Of a stretch of 64,000 bases of DNA, positions 1 through 13,196 are shown in pieces. How positions within the stretch are numbered: position 1 is the stretch's first letter; each line of letters opens with the position of its first letter. Below the pieces are notes generated by a model. The model made no database searches and was not told the DNA's origin. It saw only the letters and a program-made list of their open reading frames with translations. Origin of the DNA: Uranotaenia lowii (Eukaryota; Arthropoda; Insecta; Diptera; Culicidae); the NCBI RefSeq assembly GCF_029784155.1, contig NC_073693.1, forward strand, positions 28,498,343 through 28,562,342, written 5' to 3'. The position numbers were made by a program, and so were the translations under genes.

Positions 1-3000
1 CCTGACCCGTGCCATGCCGGGCATAGAACTTGTGTGTTGGTTTTGAGAGGAAACCCGGTGACCGGTCGCCAATTTTGTGATAGCTAATCCTCCGGACATG
101 CCATGCCGAAAGCCCACCAAAACCCCAAGCGTCGACGGACGACGATGAAGGTGAATTTCAAGTTTTATCAACCGTGCCAAACTCTCGAACGAAACGACAG
201 CACCATGCGCGATTGGCGGAAATTCAAACTGCCGGAAACAGTCTGGGTATGGACGTGACTACGCAAACAGTTTCTGTTGCCGACATACAGCTGGGTTTTT
301 TGGGCGTCTGAGCTTTGAGTTTTGTTGGGTGATATGAAGTTTGAGGCTCAAAATTCAGGTTTTTGGAGAAAGGAATTCAAAATTCCGTGAAAATTGTATA
401 CTTCGAATGCTCAGAGAAGGTTTAAATAATTGAAATCGAAATCACAAAATTTCAACTCAATGGCTTTATTGAACCATTCTGGTCGTTTTCAACTGAAGAG
501 GCTCCTCTCCTGGGTAAATCTACCGGGGAGACTCATCCAAATTCTAGAAGTGAATAGACTTTTCCACAAACCTTATGTCGTCGGAAGGCCATTCAAGTCC
601 AGTGCCGAGAGATGGAACCGATATGGTTAATTGGAGCAAAATTGGAATGTGAAAACGTTTTAATTTTGTTTCTTCCAGTAGTTTCAGTTAATTTCGCGTT
701 TTGTTTTTATGCCAAAAATGCTCTAATATTGATTACTCACGATTGGCATTGAGGCTGAATTTTAGGTATAGTAACAAACTTGTTACAGCAAAGAAAAAAA
801 ACCCAGCTTTAAAATCAATAAAAATTACCCGAAGCGAGAGAGTTGAGATACTTTCAAACTGTTTATCCCAACTTGACCCGAAGGGGAAAACACAGAAGGG
901 AAAAAAACAACCGGGCAGAGGTCAGCGAGGTTGGTTTGAACTATTTTATTTTATGTTTTGTTTTTTTTTTGCTCAGAATATTTTTGTTTCGATTGGTGCG
1001 GACAATGCAGATGAAAATTCCCATGCCATTAGTTAAAGCTTGCTCGGCCCGAAAACATTTGTATGTGTTGATATGAGTATTTTTGTATGTGACGCCTGTA
1101 TGTATGCTGCCATGTGTCTGTATCTGCCGACAACCGACAGCCCCAAAACGATAATTGGTTACACATTTTATTGATTGTCATGGCGTATATTCTGTTTTCG
1201 TCGTTTTATAACTGCCATATTGTTTCGGTTTCTGTACTGTGAAGGGAAAATGTGCGTTTTTTTCCCTGTTGTTTTTGGTTTTTTTTTCTTCTGGGGTGAT
1301 TCGCTTTATTTGTTAAATTGGTCCGCCGAAAGGGCGTTTCGATGAAATGGTTTTGCTGCAAGGTTTCTGTCCGCACTGGAAAAAAAATCGCTTTAATCGG
1401 CACTTGGTGTTGCAAATTTATGACCCCCCAATGAATGGTGCCGAAGCCAGTTATATTATTTGAACTACAAATTTTGCATCAAATGTTTGTTTTTTCCTTC
1501 CACTTTTGGTCTCGCTTGTGGGAAAATGTGAATGCTGCAGGGTTATGTTTTTCATGATAGTTTCGAGTGATTTTCAAACGACTTCCTCCAGTTTCAACTG
1601 AAAATTTATTATGCTTCAGTGTTATTGGAAGCATGAAGAAGGCAAACATTTGTCACATAATCTGTGAAACAATTTTCGGGTTTTGCGGTCATTATTTTTC
1701 CTTTTATATATTAAAAAATTAAAAATAAATTCAATAAAAACAAATCAATGGTTCATTGAATCCTTGTAAAAAATAAGCTACAATTGGAAATTTCCTTTCC
1801 ATTTAAGCCATTCTTCAACCAAACAATCACCAGAGTTGTTTTGCTCCGGAAAGTCAACTCAACAAAACCCAACAAGAAGTAATCCTCGAGATAAGAGCCA
1901 CTCTTGTGCCAACTTCAGACCCCATTCCAGCACAGTAAGTGAATGTCTTTGACTGATTTATGGTTTTCAAATTTGCATACTTTTTGTTTGTCGTTTGTTT
2001 GATTGCTCGAAGCAGAGAGTCTGAAACTAAAGGTATAAATAGGTATAGGTAGTTCGATGAACGGCAAGAGCAAATTCAAAGGTGATGGAAAGTGTTACTG
2101 TGAAGGGCACTTTTGTTCTAGATCTTATTTGAGCCAGCTGTGTTCGATGAAATTGAACTTTTGAGATGATTGCCTTCAGGATACATTCAAGTTTCTGATG
2201 AACATAAAAAATTGATGGTGCATCTTAAATTCAGAATGTTTAGCTTCAGCTTCAGAGAGCAATACAACACAATAAATAATATTTGGAAAATTGTTTCTAA
2301 CAGATATTTGTTCTTGAAAAACTTATCCCATAAATCTGAATTCATCAATAATACCTTCAACATCGCTTCATTTTAATCTTCTGTTGAGTTCTATTTTCCT
2401 CTAATCCAACTCCGAAACCTTTTATCACACAACTGAGCAACTAAAACCCTAGAACAGCATCGGCATGTGTACCGAAGATTTATTTGAAATTTATTTATTG
2501 AGCTGCTGATGCTCAATTCGTTGGCTATGGTATGTAAATTTTGCAGTTGCTGCTACTGATCCCGAGTTTTACCTACACCTAGTGCTGAGTTTGAATTGCT
2601 TCATCACATGAGCTATATTTTTTCCACTTCTCTTCTCTTTAGTTGTTTGATGCTTTGGTACAGTTGAAATTGTTAAAAATTATTTGCATTTTTGAGCCAT
2701 TTGTTTTAGGTTCAGCTGATCCCTGCCGGACTTATCGTGCTTCCTCTTTTTCAGCTGATAAAGTTGAACGAGTTAAATTTATTGAAGTGGATTCAATCAC
2801 AAAAACAAATTGTATAAATTTTGGTTTTGGTTTCGGTTGAGACTTCTCAACTATGATGGGCAAATTTTTGATTTTTTTTAATGTTTTAAAATCAAATTTG
2901 TTAAAATAGAATATTTAAGCACATAGCCATCACGCAAAAAAATATAAGACAATATTTCAGAGTAGAATAATTATGTTCGAGGTCATTTTTAACTTTCTAA

Positions 3001-3187
3001 AAGATTTCAATTTATTAACCTCAGAAAAGCTAAGTTAAGCTACTAAAAGATTTCAATTTATTTTATGAAATTATTTAATCGGATTATTTCGGAGAAATTT
3101 TATATTCTTTGATAAAGAATATTTGAGAATTGTAATTTGAAAAACTTTTCATTACATTTCATCTTTTTGTTCCTCACGGGTCGGTAC
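1..3187. other. AT-rich non-coding sequence, no recognised gene
   Basis: No reading frame exceeds about 110 codons and none resembles a known protein. Homopolymer A and T runs are frequent. A donor-like GTAAGT occurs near 1936, but nothing nearby supports an exon. The stretch ends in AT-rich sequence that runs straight into the 11-bp satellite. Probably intergenic or intronic. Confidence 0.6.
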
Positions 3188-4785
3188 GTTAACGATACGA
3201 TAACGATACGATAACGATACGATAACGATACGATAACGATACGATAACGATACGATAACGATACGATAACGATACGATAACGATACGATAACGATACGAT
3301 AACGATACGATAACGATACGATAACGATACGATAACGATACGATAACGATACGATAACGATACGATAACGATACGATAACGATACGATAACGATACGATA
3401 ACGATACGATAACGATACGATAACGATACGATAACGATACGATAACGATACGATAACGATACGATAACGATACGATAACGATACGATAACGATACGATAA
3501 CGATACGATAACGATACGATAACGATACGATAACGATACGATAACGATACGATAACGATACGATAACGATACGATAACGATACGATAACGATACGATAAC
3601 GATACGATAACGATACGATAACGATACGATAACGATACGATAACGATACGATAACGATACGATAACGATACGATAACGATACGATAACGATACGATAACG
3701 ATACGATAACGATACGATAACGATACGATAACGATACGATAACGATACGATAACGATACGATAACGATACGATAACGATACGATAACGATACGATAACGA
3801 TACGATAACGATACGATAACGATACGATAACGATACGATAACGATACGATAACGATACGATAACGATACGATAACGATACGATAACGATACGATAACGAT
3901 ACGATAACGATACGATAACGATACGATAACGATACGATAACGATACGATAACGATACGATAACGATACGATAACGATACGATAACGATACGATAACGATA
4001 CGATAACGATACGATAACGATACGATAACGATACGATAACGATACGATAACGATACGATAACGATACGATAACGATACGATAACGATACGATAACGATAC
4101 GATAACGATACGATAACGATACGATAACGATACGATAACGATACGATAACGATACGATAACGATACGATAACGATACGATAACGATACGATAACGATACG
4201 ATTACGATACGATTACGATACGATTACGATACGATTACGATACGATTACGATACGATTACGATATGATTACGATACGATTACGATACGATTACGATACGA
4301 TTACGATAACGATACGATTACGATAACGATACGATTACGATACGATTACAATACGATTACGATACTATTACGATACGATTACGATACGATTACGATACGA
4401 TTACGATACGATTACGATACGATTACGATACGATTACGATACGATTACGATACGATTACGATACGATTACGATACGATTACGATACGATTACGATACGAT
4501 TACGATACGATTACGATATGATTACAATACGATTACGATACGATTACGATACGATTACGATACGATTACGATACGATTACGATACGATTACGATACGATT
4601 ACGATACGATTACGATACGATTACGATACGATTACGATACGATTACGATACGATTACGATACGATATTGACACGATTACGATTCAATTACGATACGATTA
4701 CGATACGATTACGATACGATAGCGATACGATTACGATACGTTTACTATACGATTACGTTTAAATGTTTATACGATAACGATATCT
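3188..4785 (+). repeat. 11-bp satellite array (ATAACGATACG / ATTACGATACG)
   Basis: An 11-bp unit is tandemly repeated for about 1.6 kb. From about 3190 to 4197 the unit is ATAACGATACG with no visible variation (about 91 copies). From about 4200 it changes to ATTACGATACG, with sporadic substitutions and a mixed segment near 4300-4335. Decay increases towards 4785. The abrupt switch from one homogeneous variant to another is what local amplification of single variants produces. The same family lies in inverted orientation at 15066-16133. Confidence 0.97.
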
Positions 4786-5997
4786 TTTCTTTTATTTTTT
4801 CAACTTTTTTAATGATAATTTTTTGTTAATTTGAAGTCAGAAACCAACAAAATCGTAAGTTACTACTCCAAAATCGCTGGTCAAATTCCTTTCGCTATAA
4901 ATTGTGCTACGAAACCATTTCTCGGCAGCATCCTACTCTCCCTAGTCTTGAAGCAAAAAGGGACACAAGATCGAATTAAATTACTTTACGAAGCAATTTA
5001 TGTCTTAATTGCGCTCTATTTATCTTATCCCCGGTCGGTCTGGAAGGTACGGCTGGAAGGAAGGAAACGATATCCCAAATCCAAAAACTCTGGACCAAGG
5101 ACCTGGTGCTGGCTAGTTGACTTGCCTTGGCGGAAACCACCACCAAGTTTTACCCGTCCGGACCTCGGGAACGATTTTGTGGTTTTGGAAGGAATATTTT
5201 TCACTCACCACATCCCCCGTCTGCGTCGTCGTTCTGGTCGTTGGTGAAAGGATTTTCCCGATGAACCTGCTGCTGCCACAAGTTCGTTTTAACTCTTTTG
5301 CTGGGGTAGGTTTTTTTTCGAGCCTCCCCCAATTCCTCTTGGCATCGAGAGCTATACTTAATGGACAGCTTCGAGGTTCGAAAGTTCCGGGTCAACTGGG
5401 CGCTTTCCCCAAGGATTCGACAGCTAGCCAAGCCAGCAGATGGCGTTCCTCTTGCTATCTGTGTGCTATTAAAAAGGTCATTTCGAAATGGGGTGCGAAA
5501 GTTCAGTTGAGCCCAAAAAAAAAAGAAATACCGATATTGGCCAAAATGGTCATAATAGTTTATGATGCGAGTGTGTCTTGTATGGGAACAACTCTATCGA
5601 TGTGGGACCTTCCTCCTGATATGATGAAGTGGTGGCGACCCCCAAAGTCCACTATCCGCTGTACGATAGATACATAAATTGTCCCGAAGTGGATGTGGTC
5701 CATTTTTTAATCGACGAAGATAGGAACCGGCTGCGTTTTATGCGATTTTTGTGGTTTTGATGTTTTTGTTAGAGACAACGTTTAATAATTTTATGATATT
5801 TTATTGGTTGCAATTTGCTATCAGAAATTTAAAAAGCTGTTTGAGTTTTCTGAGAAATGTTTGAAACTTAAAAAAAAAATTGCACCGAGAAACTATCTTA
5901 AAAGGGTTTAAACCATAACATCATTTCGGAAATTAACCTTCCACCTCATTTAACGTAAAACAGGATCAGTTTCAGGTGGACATGGAAAGTGGGAAGT
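4786..5997. other. Non-repetitive, GC-richer interval without recognisable gene
   Basis: The part at 5020-5690 is clearly GC-richer than its surroundings and has overlapping open frames on both strands (up to 186 codons at 5117-5677 +). Their composition (many W, P, S, R) and lack of any motif suggest chance frames. It may be old host sequence such as an intron or regulatory DNA. It ends at the AAGT that flanks the first long-TIR element. Confidence 0.45.
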
Positions 5998-6727
5998 GGG
6001 GATTTTTTTTTTATTATCTGACGGGTTTGCGCCGGGGGTCTTCAGATTTTCCTCAAAATTGAAAATTTGGTTCATTTTTGCGACTTAAAAACACATGTAT
6101 TTTTTCAGATTTCTAACATTTTTATTTTTTGAGTTAGCTTCGGTTAGATTTTTTTGTAAATAAAAAATAACCATTTTTCAAAGCTACATAACTCTGTTAT
6201 TTTTCAACGGAAATTGAAAAATAGCACATCAAAATGCATTGAAATTTTATCAGCTTTCCAAATAGAATGGTTAAAAAAAATTAAATAATGACCTTCAACA
6301 TGAAAAGTTGTAAATAAACTTTAAATGGCGTCTAAAAGTACCGTCTGCACCACCGAATATTTTGCAAAAAATACCATTGAATAGCTCGATTTATGATGCA
6401 ATTTTCATCTGAAGACACCAAAGTGGGCCATCAACTCCTTGAAGAGTTAGGAAAGAAATAATGGCGATTAATCTCTTTTTCTGCATAGAAAACAAAAAAA
6501 AATGGTCGAACAACTGCACTCACATATGGAGATAGCAAGCACTTCTAACAACATGGAAACAAAAGAACCAAAGCAGGTAAAAAACACTACTTTTTCGTGC
6601 TTTGTAGAGTGTTTGCAGCAAAACTGACTTTAAATTTTAACCAAAATTCTTAGTATCGTATTGTTAATGTGATGTGACTAATAATAGGAATGTTGCTTTT
6701 ACAACCTGGCCATATACTATATAACTA

Positions 6728-6917
6728 GCTGTAGCTTTGAAAAATAGTTATTTTTTATTTACAAAAAAATCTAACCGAAGCTAACTCAAAAAATAAAAAT
6801 GTTAGAAATCTGAAAAAATACATGCGTTTTTAAGTCGCAAAAATGAACCAAATTTTCAATTTTGGGGAAAATCTGAAGACCCCCGGCGCAAATTGTCAGA
6901 TAATAAAAAAAATCCCC
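6728..6917 (-). repeat. Extra internal right terminal repeat inside copy 1
   Basis: This is a third terminal-repeat segment inside the 5998-9500 element. It matches the outermost 190 bases of the right TIR and ends in CCCC at 6917, followed by ATAA rather than the AAGT seen at the outer ends. The adjoining 5998-6917 segment therefore resembles an internally deleted derivative of the full element. Confidence 0.8.
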
Positions 6918-7449
6918 ATAAACCAATCAAAACAATTATGTACATGAAAAAATCAAACAAAAATTGTGGTGCCACTGCTAAAGCATTTTCTACCTCGGTT
7001 CTGATTTTTATCATGAATTTCAATTTCTAAGAGCCACAATCTGCGAAACTTAAATATTTGTTCAAATTTTGATATGTTTTTTGACTGGATGAAGAAAACA
7101 GCCCTTTTTTGATTGGGAGAAAATTGGATAAAAAACAAATTAAACTCTATAATAATATCATGACTGTTTTCCAATAAGTCTTCTTTGATAATGTTTGGAA
7201 GAGTGGCAGCCTTTTTTATCTGTATTTTCTTAAAATTTTACAAATTAAAGTGTTCAATCATTGGATCACAGTGGAATAATGGGGTGTAAGTAGAATATAA
7301 TCATTTTTTGATTTTTTTTCATTAAAACTTCGAATCTAAGTTTCAACATCTTCTAGAGAATTGAAAAACTCAAATTAGATTTGATAAAGCTTTTCTGGTG
7401 AATGAACTAATTTCATAATGTGGCAACGCGCTTGAATTTCTTTAATCTT

Positions 7450-7585
7450 AATTATATGATTCAGAGGAAATGAATCTTGTGAATCATTTGTCTTCTATAT
7501 TCTGTTATATGTTTCCAAATATAATTTACACTCTATAACAAAGATTCCAATCCACTTTCAAGTATATTAAATCTGGATTTTCAAC
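7450..7585 (+). repeat. Dispersed repeat, CCACT...GTATATTAAATC family, copy 1
   Basis: The segment containing ATTCCAATCCACTTTCAAG and TATATTAAATC resembles segments near 27590-27700 and 59340-59460. The similarity extends upstream through ATGTxxCCAAATATAATTTAC-like sequence. This is the most diverged of the three copies. It looks like the end of an interspersed element of unknown class. Confidence 0.6.
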
Positions 7586-7603
7586 TACACAGTAAACGAA
7601 ATT

Positions 7604-7706
7604 TACCGAGTTCGGTAATTTTTTTTACCGAAATCTTAACATGTGTAAATCGATAAACTGTTCGGTAATTTTTTCGGTAAAAATAATCGAACATCGGTAA
7701 ATCTTT
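7604..7706. repeat. Cluster of TTACCGA/TCGGTAA palindromes
   Basis: Several copies of CGGTAA and TTACCG are packed into about 100 bases, including the palindrome TTACCGAGTTCGGTAA near 7612. The cluster is preceded by ACACAGTAAA. It lies just before long-TIR family sequence resumes and may be the terminus of another, unidentified element that took part in the rearrangement of copy 1. Confidence 0.55.
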
Positions 7707-9500
7707 ACATAGTTTTTATATCGGGAGCTAAGCACTGGACACCAAAATCATTTCTCATTGATCAAAAAAGTATGAGAAAGTGGCACAAATGTTGCAGAAA
7801 TAATCAAAGAGCTCAGTATGGCCAGCCCAGGCTGTAAAATGATGAAAATATGATACTTTTACCGTATTCGTTTTCTACATTCGCCCAGTTTTGAGATTTA
7901 CCATACTAGAACAAACATAATTCGTCGTCAGTGTTTTGCTACCTCGATCGCTCACAAATGAATCTTCAGTGTTCCACCGTCCATTTTAAATCAAATCTGG
8001 GGAATTACGGATGCAAAACTTAGCGCATAAACTTCTAAAAATGACAGTAAAATGTGCATAACTTGTTGTGACCTGATGCAAAACTGGGTATAAACGAATA
8101 CGTTATTAGATTTTTGGAAATAACAAGAAGTCAATCTACCGCCCCTACTTTCATAACAGTCCCATATGCAAAAACAAGCAAGCGAGGAAATCAGCTTTCT
8201 CTGTTTTGGAATATATCTTTAAATTGTGACTACCACTTTCAGCATAAACCAAAATCGTTTCTAGGTTGTCATAATAAATCTTTAGACCTGAAATTTTCGA
8301 AATTGGGTTATCATTTTTATTCATTATGGGACTATTAATCGACCATATTTGAAACCTTTTTCAAATCTTCTCGCATAACAGTCCCATACAGAATATATTT
8401 TTCTCACCAAGCTACTTTCTAAGACTTAAATTTGATCATTTTTGAACTTCTAAATGCAGTTGTCAGAAAAAGAAACATAATTTTGGAAAAAATATCGTGA
8501 ATTCCACATTGTAAGTTGAATCTTTTTACGATTTTTGATTGCATCCGATTGTTTTACGCTCAGTAAGTCATTTTTAAGAAAGTCAGACCTGCCTTCGAAA
8601 ACTAGTGTGCATCATTCGACATCAAGTGAGTTAAAAAAATGTTTAAATGATTCAAAGCAATAAACCAAATACTATTTCGCCGAAAGAAGCATTGAAAAGT
8701 AACCAAATCCGTGGTATTTCACATATAGGACTGTTATTCAGGTATATTTCATATAGGACAGCCACGAATTGTCATTTTTTTTTTTGAAATTTTTAGAACA
8801 AAACCCTCTTTTTTAGTGTTTTATTTTGAAGTCTTATGTTGACCTAAAATGACGAAAATTCATATGGGACTGTTATGCGAGTAGGGGCAGTCTGAAAAGG
8901 ACGAAAAAATAGTGTTCTTTACCTGCTTTGATAAGTTCTTTTGTTTCCATGTTGTTAGAAGTGCTTGCTATCTCCTTATGTGAGTGCAGTTGTTCGACCA
9001 TTGTTTGTTTCTGATGCAAAAATAGAGATTTGTTGTCATTATTTCTTTCATAACTCTTCAAGGAGTTGATGGCCCACTTTGGTGTCTTCAGATGAAAATT
9101 GCACCATAAATCGAGCTATTCAATGGTATTTTTTGCAAAATATTCGGTGGTGCAGACGGTACTTTTAGACGCCATTTAAAGTTTATTTACAACTTTTCAT
9201 GTTGAAGTTCATTATTTAATTTTTTGCAACTATTTTATTTGGAAAGCTGTTAAAATTTTAATGCATTTTGATGTGCTATTTTTCAATTTCCGTTGAAAGA
9301 TAACAGAGTTATGTAGCTTTGGAAAATGGTTATTTTTTATTTACAAAAAAATCTAACCGAAGCTAACTCAAAAAATAAAAATGTTAGAAATCTGAAAAAA
9401 TACATGTGTTTTTAAGTCGCAAAAATGAACCAAATTTTCAATTTTGAGGAAAATCTGAAGACCCCCGGCGCAAATTGTCAGATAATAAAAAAAAATCCCC

Positions 9501-9984
9501 AAGTCTTTAGTAAGTGCTGTTCCCCACAAAGCGTCGAAACAGCGCCATAAAAGTCAACTGCCCTTGTAACAATCCCCGTCTGCGCCTCCCGTTTCCTGTT
9601 CGTCAAAGATACGGCTAATTACGTTTCATGTTCCTTCCTTCCACCGATTGCCAGACACGCGGTTTTGCAGCTTCCGGCCAGCTGCTAGTCGACTCTAGGA
9701 TCGGATTTCCGGTTGGCCGCTTTTTTCGCAGCCCATTAAAAAGTTACCACAGCTTCCACCACCCGCTGCGACTAACAGCTACTGCCGCGGCCGACTGCAG
9801 CACTGTTCCGGAAATTGAACCAATCAGTTTACAAAATAGTAGGTCAGAGAGAGATGTTGTACTATTTTAAGTTTTTAACACAACTTAGAGTGTTGGAGAG
9901 GAAAACGGACGGGAGGCTTTTCATGAGGTTTTAATGATTAGTTTATAGCACGCAACCAAAAATAATCGATAATTTGGTGGCCGA
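9501..9984. other. Non-repetitive, GC-richer interval
   Basis: Interval after the right end of long-TIR copy 1. It has an 80-codon open frame (9628-9870 +) that I do not recognise. Removing the element together with one AAGT joins this sequence to the interval before 5998, so the two flanks were probably contiguous before the insertion. Confidence 0.4.
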
Positions 9985-10480
9985 AATTTCAGGGCAAGTA
10001 CGGGAAATTTTATCTAAAACCCTGCAAAAAATACGGGTATTTGATTTAGAAATTTCTAAACCCAAAGCCAGGCAATATCCAGGCAAATTTGATAAAAACT
10101 AAGGAATTATCAAACTTAAAAAAGAAGTAAAACATTTTAAATATATTTTTTACAAAACATGTCACCAGATTTCAAATCGTATATTTTACTTCCCTTCAAC
10201 CTATTATGATCAATTTGATCAAACTTTTTGTTTTTGGACGGTTTTTGTTGGAGAGTGTGAATAAAAGTGAATAAATCAGGGAAAAATCCGAAAATTTTTC
10301 ATCGAAATCCATGCAACCGGGATGGACCGGACTCTTCCTAAATTTTCCTTTCAAAAAATGGGCACATCCAAGAAAAATCGGGCAATTTGGCTTACTCTCG
10401 ATAAAACCAATGCAAATTCTCACAAGAGTGGACCGATTGAGTCCAAAATTGGCATGAGAGCTTCTATTAAAGCATAATTT
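9985..10480. repeat. Dispersed repeat with GGCAA/CCGGGCAA motifs, copy 1
   Basis: The features AGGGCAAGTACGGGAAATTT, ACGGGTATTTGATTT, CCAGGCAA and a downstream ATCGGGCAATTTGGC are shared in the same order with 48758-49080 and 52680-53130. All three look like old, diverged copies of one interspersed AT-rich element. The 101-codon minus-strand frame at 10196-10501 is not a recognised protein. Confidence 0.5.
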
Positions 10481-10625
10481 TATCCCTAAAGATTTTTTCA
10501 AAGAAATTAGTTATTTTTGTTGAAGAAACACACTGCTCTAGAGGTTGATTTTTGAAGACTATTTATACAATGATGTCTAACCAATTTTTTTTAAAGGTTC
10601 TAATTGCAGAAACACTTTAAGAAAA

Positions 10626-13060
10626 ATGACAGAAATGACAAAAATAACAAAAATGACAAAAATTACAAAAATAACAAAAATTACAAAAATTACAAAAATT
10701 ACAAAAATTACAAAAATTACAAAAATAACAAAAATTACAAAAATTACAAAAATTACAAAAATTACAAAAATTACAAAAATTACAAAAATTACAAAAATTA
10801 CAAAAATTACAAAAATTACAAAAATTACAAAAATTACAAAAATTACAAAAATTACAAAAATTACAAAAATTACAAAAATTACAAAAATTACAAAAATTAC
10901 AAAAATTACAAAAATTACAAAAATTACAAAAATTACAAAAATGACAAAAATTACAAAAATTACAAAAATTACAAAAATTACAAAAATTACAAAAATTACA
11001 AAAATTACAAAAATTACAAAAATTACAAAAATTACAAATATTACAAAAATTACAAAAATTACAACAATTACTAAAATTACAAAAAATTACGAAAATAACA
11101 AAAATTACAAAAATTACAAAAATTAAAAAATAACAAAAACTACAAAAATTACAAAAAATGACAGAAATTACAAAAATTAAAAAAAAATACAAAAATTACA
11201 AAAATGACAAAAATTACAAAAATTACAAAAATTAAAAAAATTACAAAAATTACAAAAATTACAAAAATAACAAAAACTACAAAAATTACAAAAATGCCAG
11301 AAATGACAAAAATTACAAAAAATACAAAAATTACAAAAATAACAAAAATTACAAAAATAACAAAAATTACAAAAATTACAAAAATTACAAAAATTACAAA
11401 AATTACAAAAATTACAACAATTACAAAAATGACAAAATGACAAAAATGACAAAAATTACAAAAATTACAAAAATTACAAAAATTACAAAAATTAAAAAAA
11501 TTACAAAAATTACAAAAATTACAAAAATTACAAAAATAACAACAATTACTAAAATTACAAAAAATTACGAAAATAACAAAAATTACAAAAATTACAAAAA
11601 TTAAAAAATAACAAAAACTACAAAAATTACAAAAATGCCAGAAATTACAAAAATTACAAAAAATACAAAAATTACAAAAATGACAAAAATTACAAAAATT
11701 ACAAAAATTACAAAAATTACAAAAATAACAAAAACTACAAAAATTACAAAAATGCCAGAAATGACAAAAATTACAAAAAATACAAAAATTACAAAAATTA
11801 CAAAAATTACAAAAATAACAAAAATTACAAAAATTACAAAAATTTCAAAATTTACAAAAATTACAAAAATTACAAAAATTACAACAATTACAAAAATGGC
11901 AAAAATGACAAAAATTACAAAAATTACAAAAATTAAAAAAAATTACAAAAATAACAAAAATAACGAAAATTAAAAATTACAAAAATGACAAAAATTACAA
12001 AAATTACAAAAATTACAAAAATTACAAAAATTACAAAAATTACAAAAATTACAAAAATTACAAAAATTACAAAAATTACAAAAATTACAAAAATTACAAA
12101 AATTACAAAAATTACAAAAATTACAAAAATTACAAAAATTACAAAAATTACAAAAATTACAAAAATTACAAAAATTACAAAAATTACAAAAATTACAAAA
12201 ATTACAAAAATTACAAAAATTACAAAAATTACAAAAATTAAAAAATTACAAAAATTACAAAAATTACAAAAATTCCAAAAATAAAAAAATTACAAAAATT
12301 ACAAAAATTACAAAAATTACAGAAATTACAAAAATTACAAAAATTACAAAAATGACAAAAATTACAAAAATAACAAAAATTGCAAAAATTACAAAAATTA
12401 CATAAATTACAAAAATGACAAAAATTACAAAAATTACAAAAATTACAAAAATTACAAAAATGACAAAAATTACAAAAATAACAAAATCTGCAAAAATTAC
12501 AAAAATTACAAAAATTACAAAAATTACAAAAATTACAAAAATTACAAAAATTACAAAAATTACAAAAATTACAAAAATTACAAAAATTACAAAAATTACA
12601 AAAATTACAAAAATTACAAAAATTAAAAAAATTACAAAAATTACAAAAATTACAAAAATTACAAAAATTACAAAAATTACAAAAATTACAAAAATTACAA
12701 AAATTACAAAAATTACAAAAATTACAAAAATTACAAAAATTACAAAAATTACAAAAATTACAAAAATTACAAAAATTACAAAAATTACAAAAATTACAAA
12801 AATTACAAAAATTACAAAAATTACAAAAATTACAAAAATTACAAAAATTACAAAAATTACAAAAATTACAAAAATTACAAAAATGACAAAAATGACAAAA
12901 ATTACAAAAATTACAAAAATTACAAAAATCACAAAAATTACAAAAATTACAAAAATTACAAAAATTACAAAAGTTACAAAAATTACAAAAAATGACAAAA
13001 ATTACAAAAATTACAAAAATGACAAAAATTACAAAAATTACAAAAATTTCAAAAATTGCA
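10626..13060 (+). repeat. 9-bp satellite, TTACAAAAA variant, with higher-order structure
   Basis: The dominant unit is TTACAAAAA in tandem (equivalently AAAAATTAC), sometimes replaced by ATAACAAAA or TGACAAAAA. The 11060-11950 part is irregular and contains longer duplicated segments: the marker ACAACAATTACT recurs at 11061 and 11539, and ATGCCAG recurs at 11294, 11635 and 11752. The 11985-12240 and 12490-12990 parts are much more homogeneous. Reading frames across it (ITK, NYK, CNF and similar) are period-3 artefacts. Confidence 0.97.
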
Positions 13061-13196
13061 AAAATGAAAAAATTACGAAAACGACAAAAATTACAAAACA
13101 TAACAAAAAAAAAAAATACAAAAATAAGAAAAAAAGACAAAACTTTCAAAAATTACAACAAACACAAAAACTACCAAAATTTCTAAAAAAAAAAAA
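13061..13196 (+). repeat. Degenerate junction between two 9-bp satellite variants
   Basis: The 9-bp rhythm breaks down into A-rich sequence with insertions and substitutions before the TGACAAAAA block starts. This diverged hinge between two homogenised blocks is the pattern expected if each block amplified independently. Confidence 0.8.

Larger units (their letters stand above)
5998..9500 (+). mobile_element. Long-TIR DNA element, copy 1 (rearranged, non-autonomous)
   Basis: The outer ends are GGGGATTTTTTT at 5998 and its complement ending in CCCC at 9500. Both are flanked by AAGT (5994-5997 and 9501-9504), a 4-bp target duplication. Compared with copies at 18053-20713 and 21762-25309, the left part follows the family to about 6720, then jumps to a right terminal repeat that ends early at 6917. 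Non-family sequence fills 6918 to about 7690, and family sequence resumes at about 7700 and runs to the true right end. No transposase frame is visible. Superfamily is not established: a 4-bp duplication with GGG ends is compatible with Sola-type elements, but that is only an inference. Confidence 0.85.

Noticed and set aside
3188..4785. CRISPR-like array
   Set aside because: There are no unique spacers between repeats, no associated cas genes, and the sequence is eukaryotic.
5117..5677. 186-codon plus-strand frame as a host gene
   Set aside because: It overlaps other frames on both strands, composition is unlike a folded protein, and it has no motif or splice context. GC-richer DNA gives fewer chance stops.
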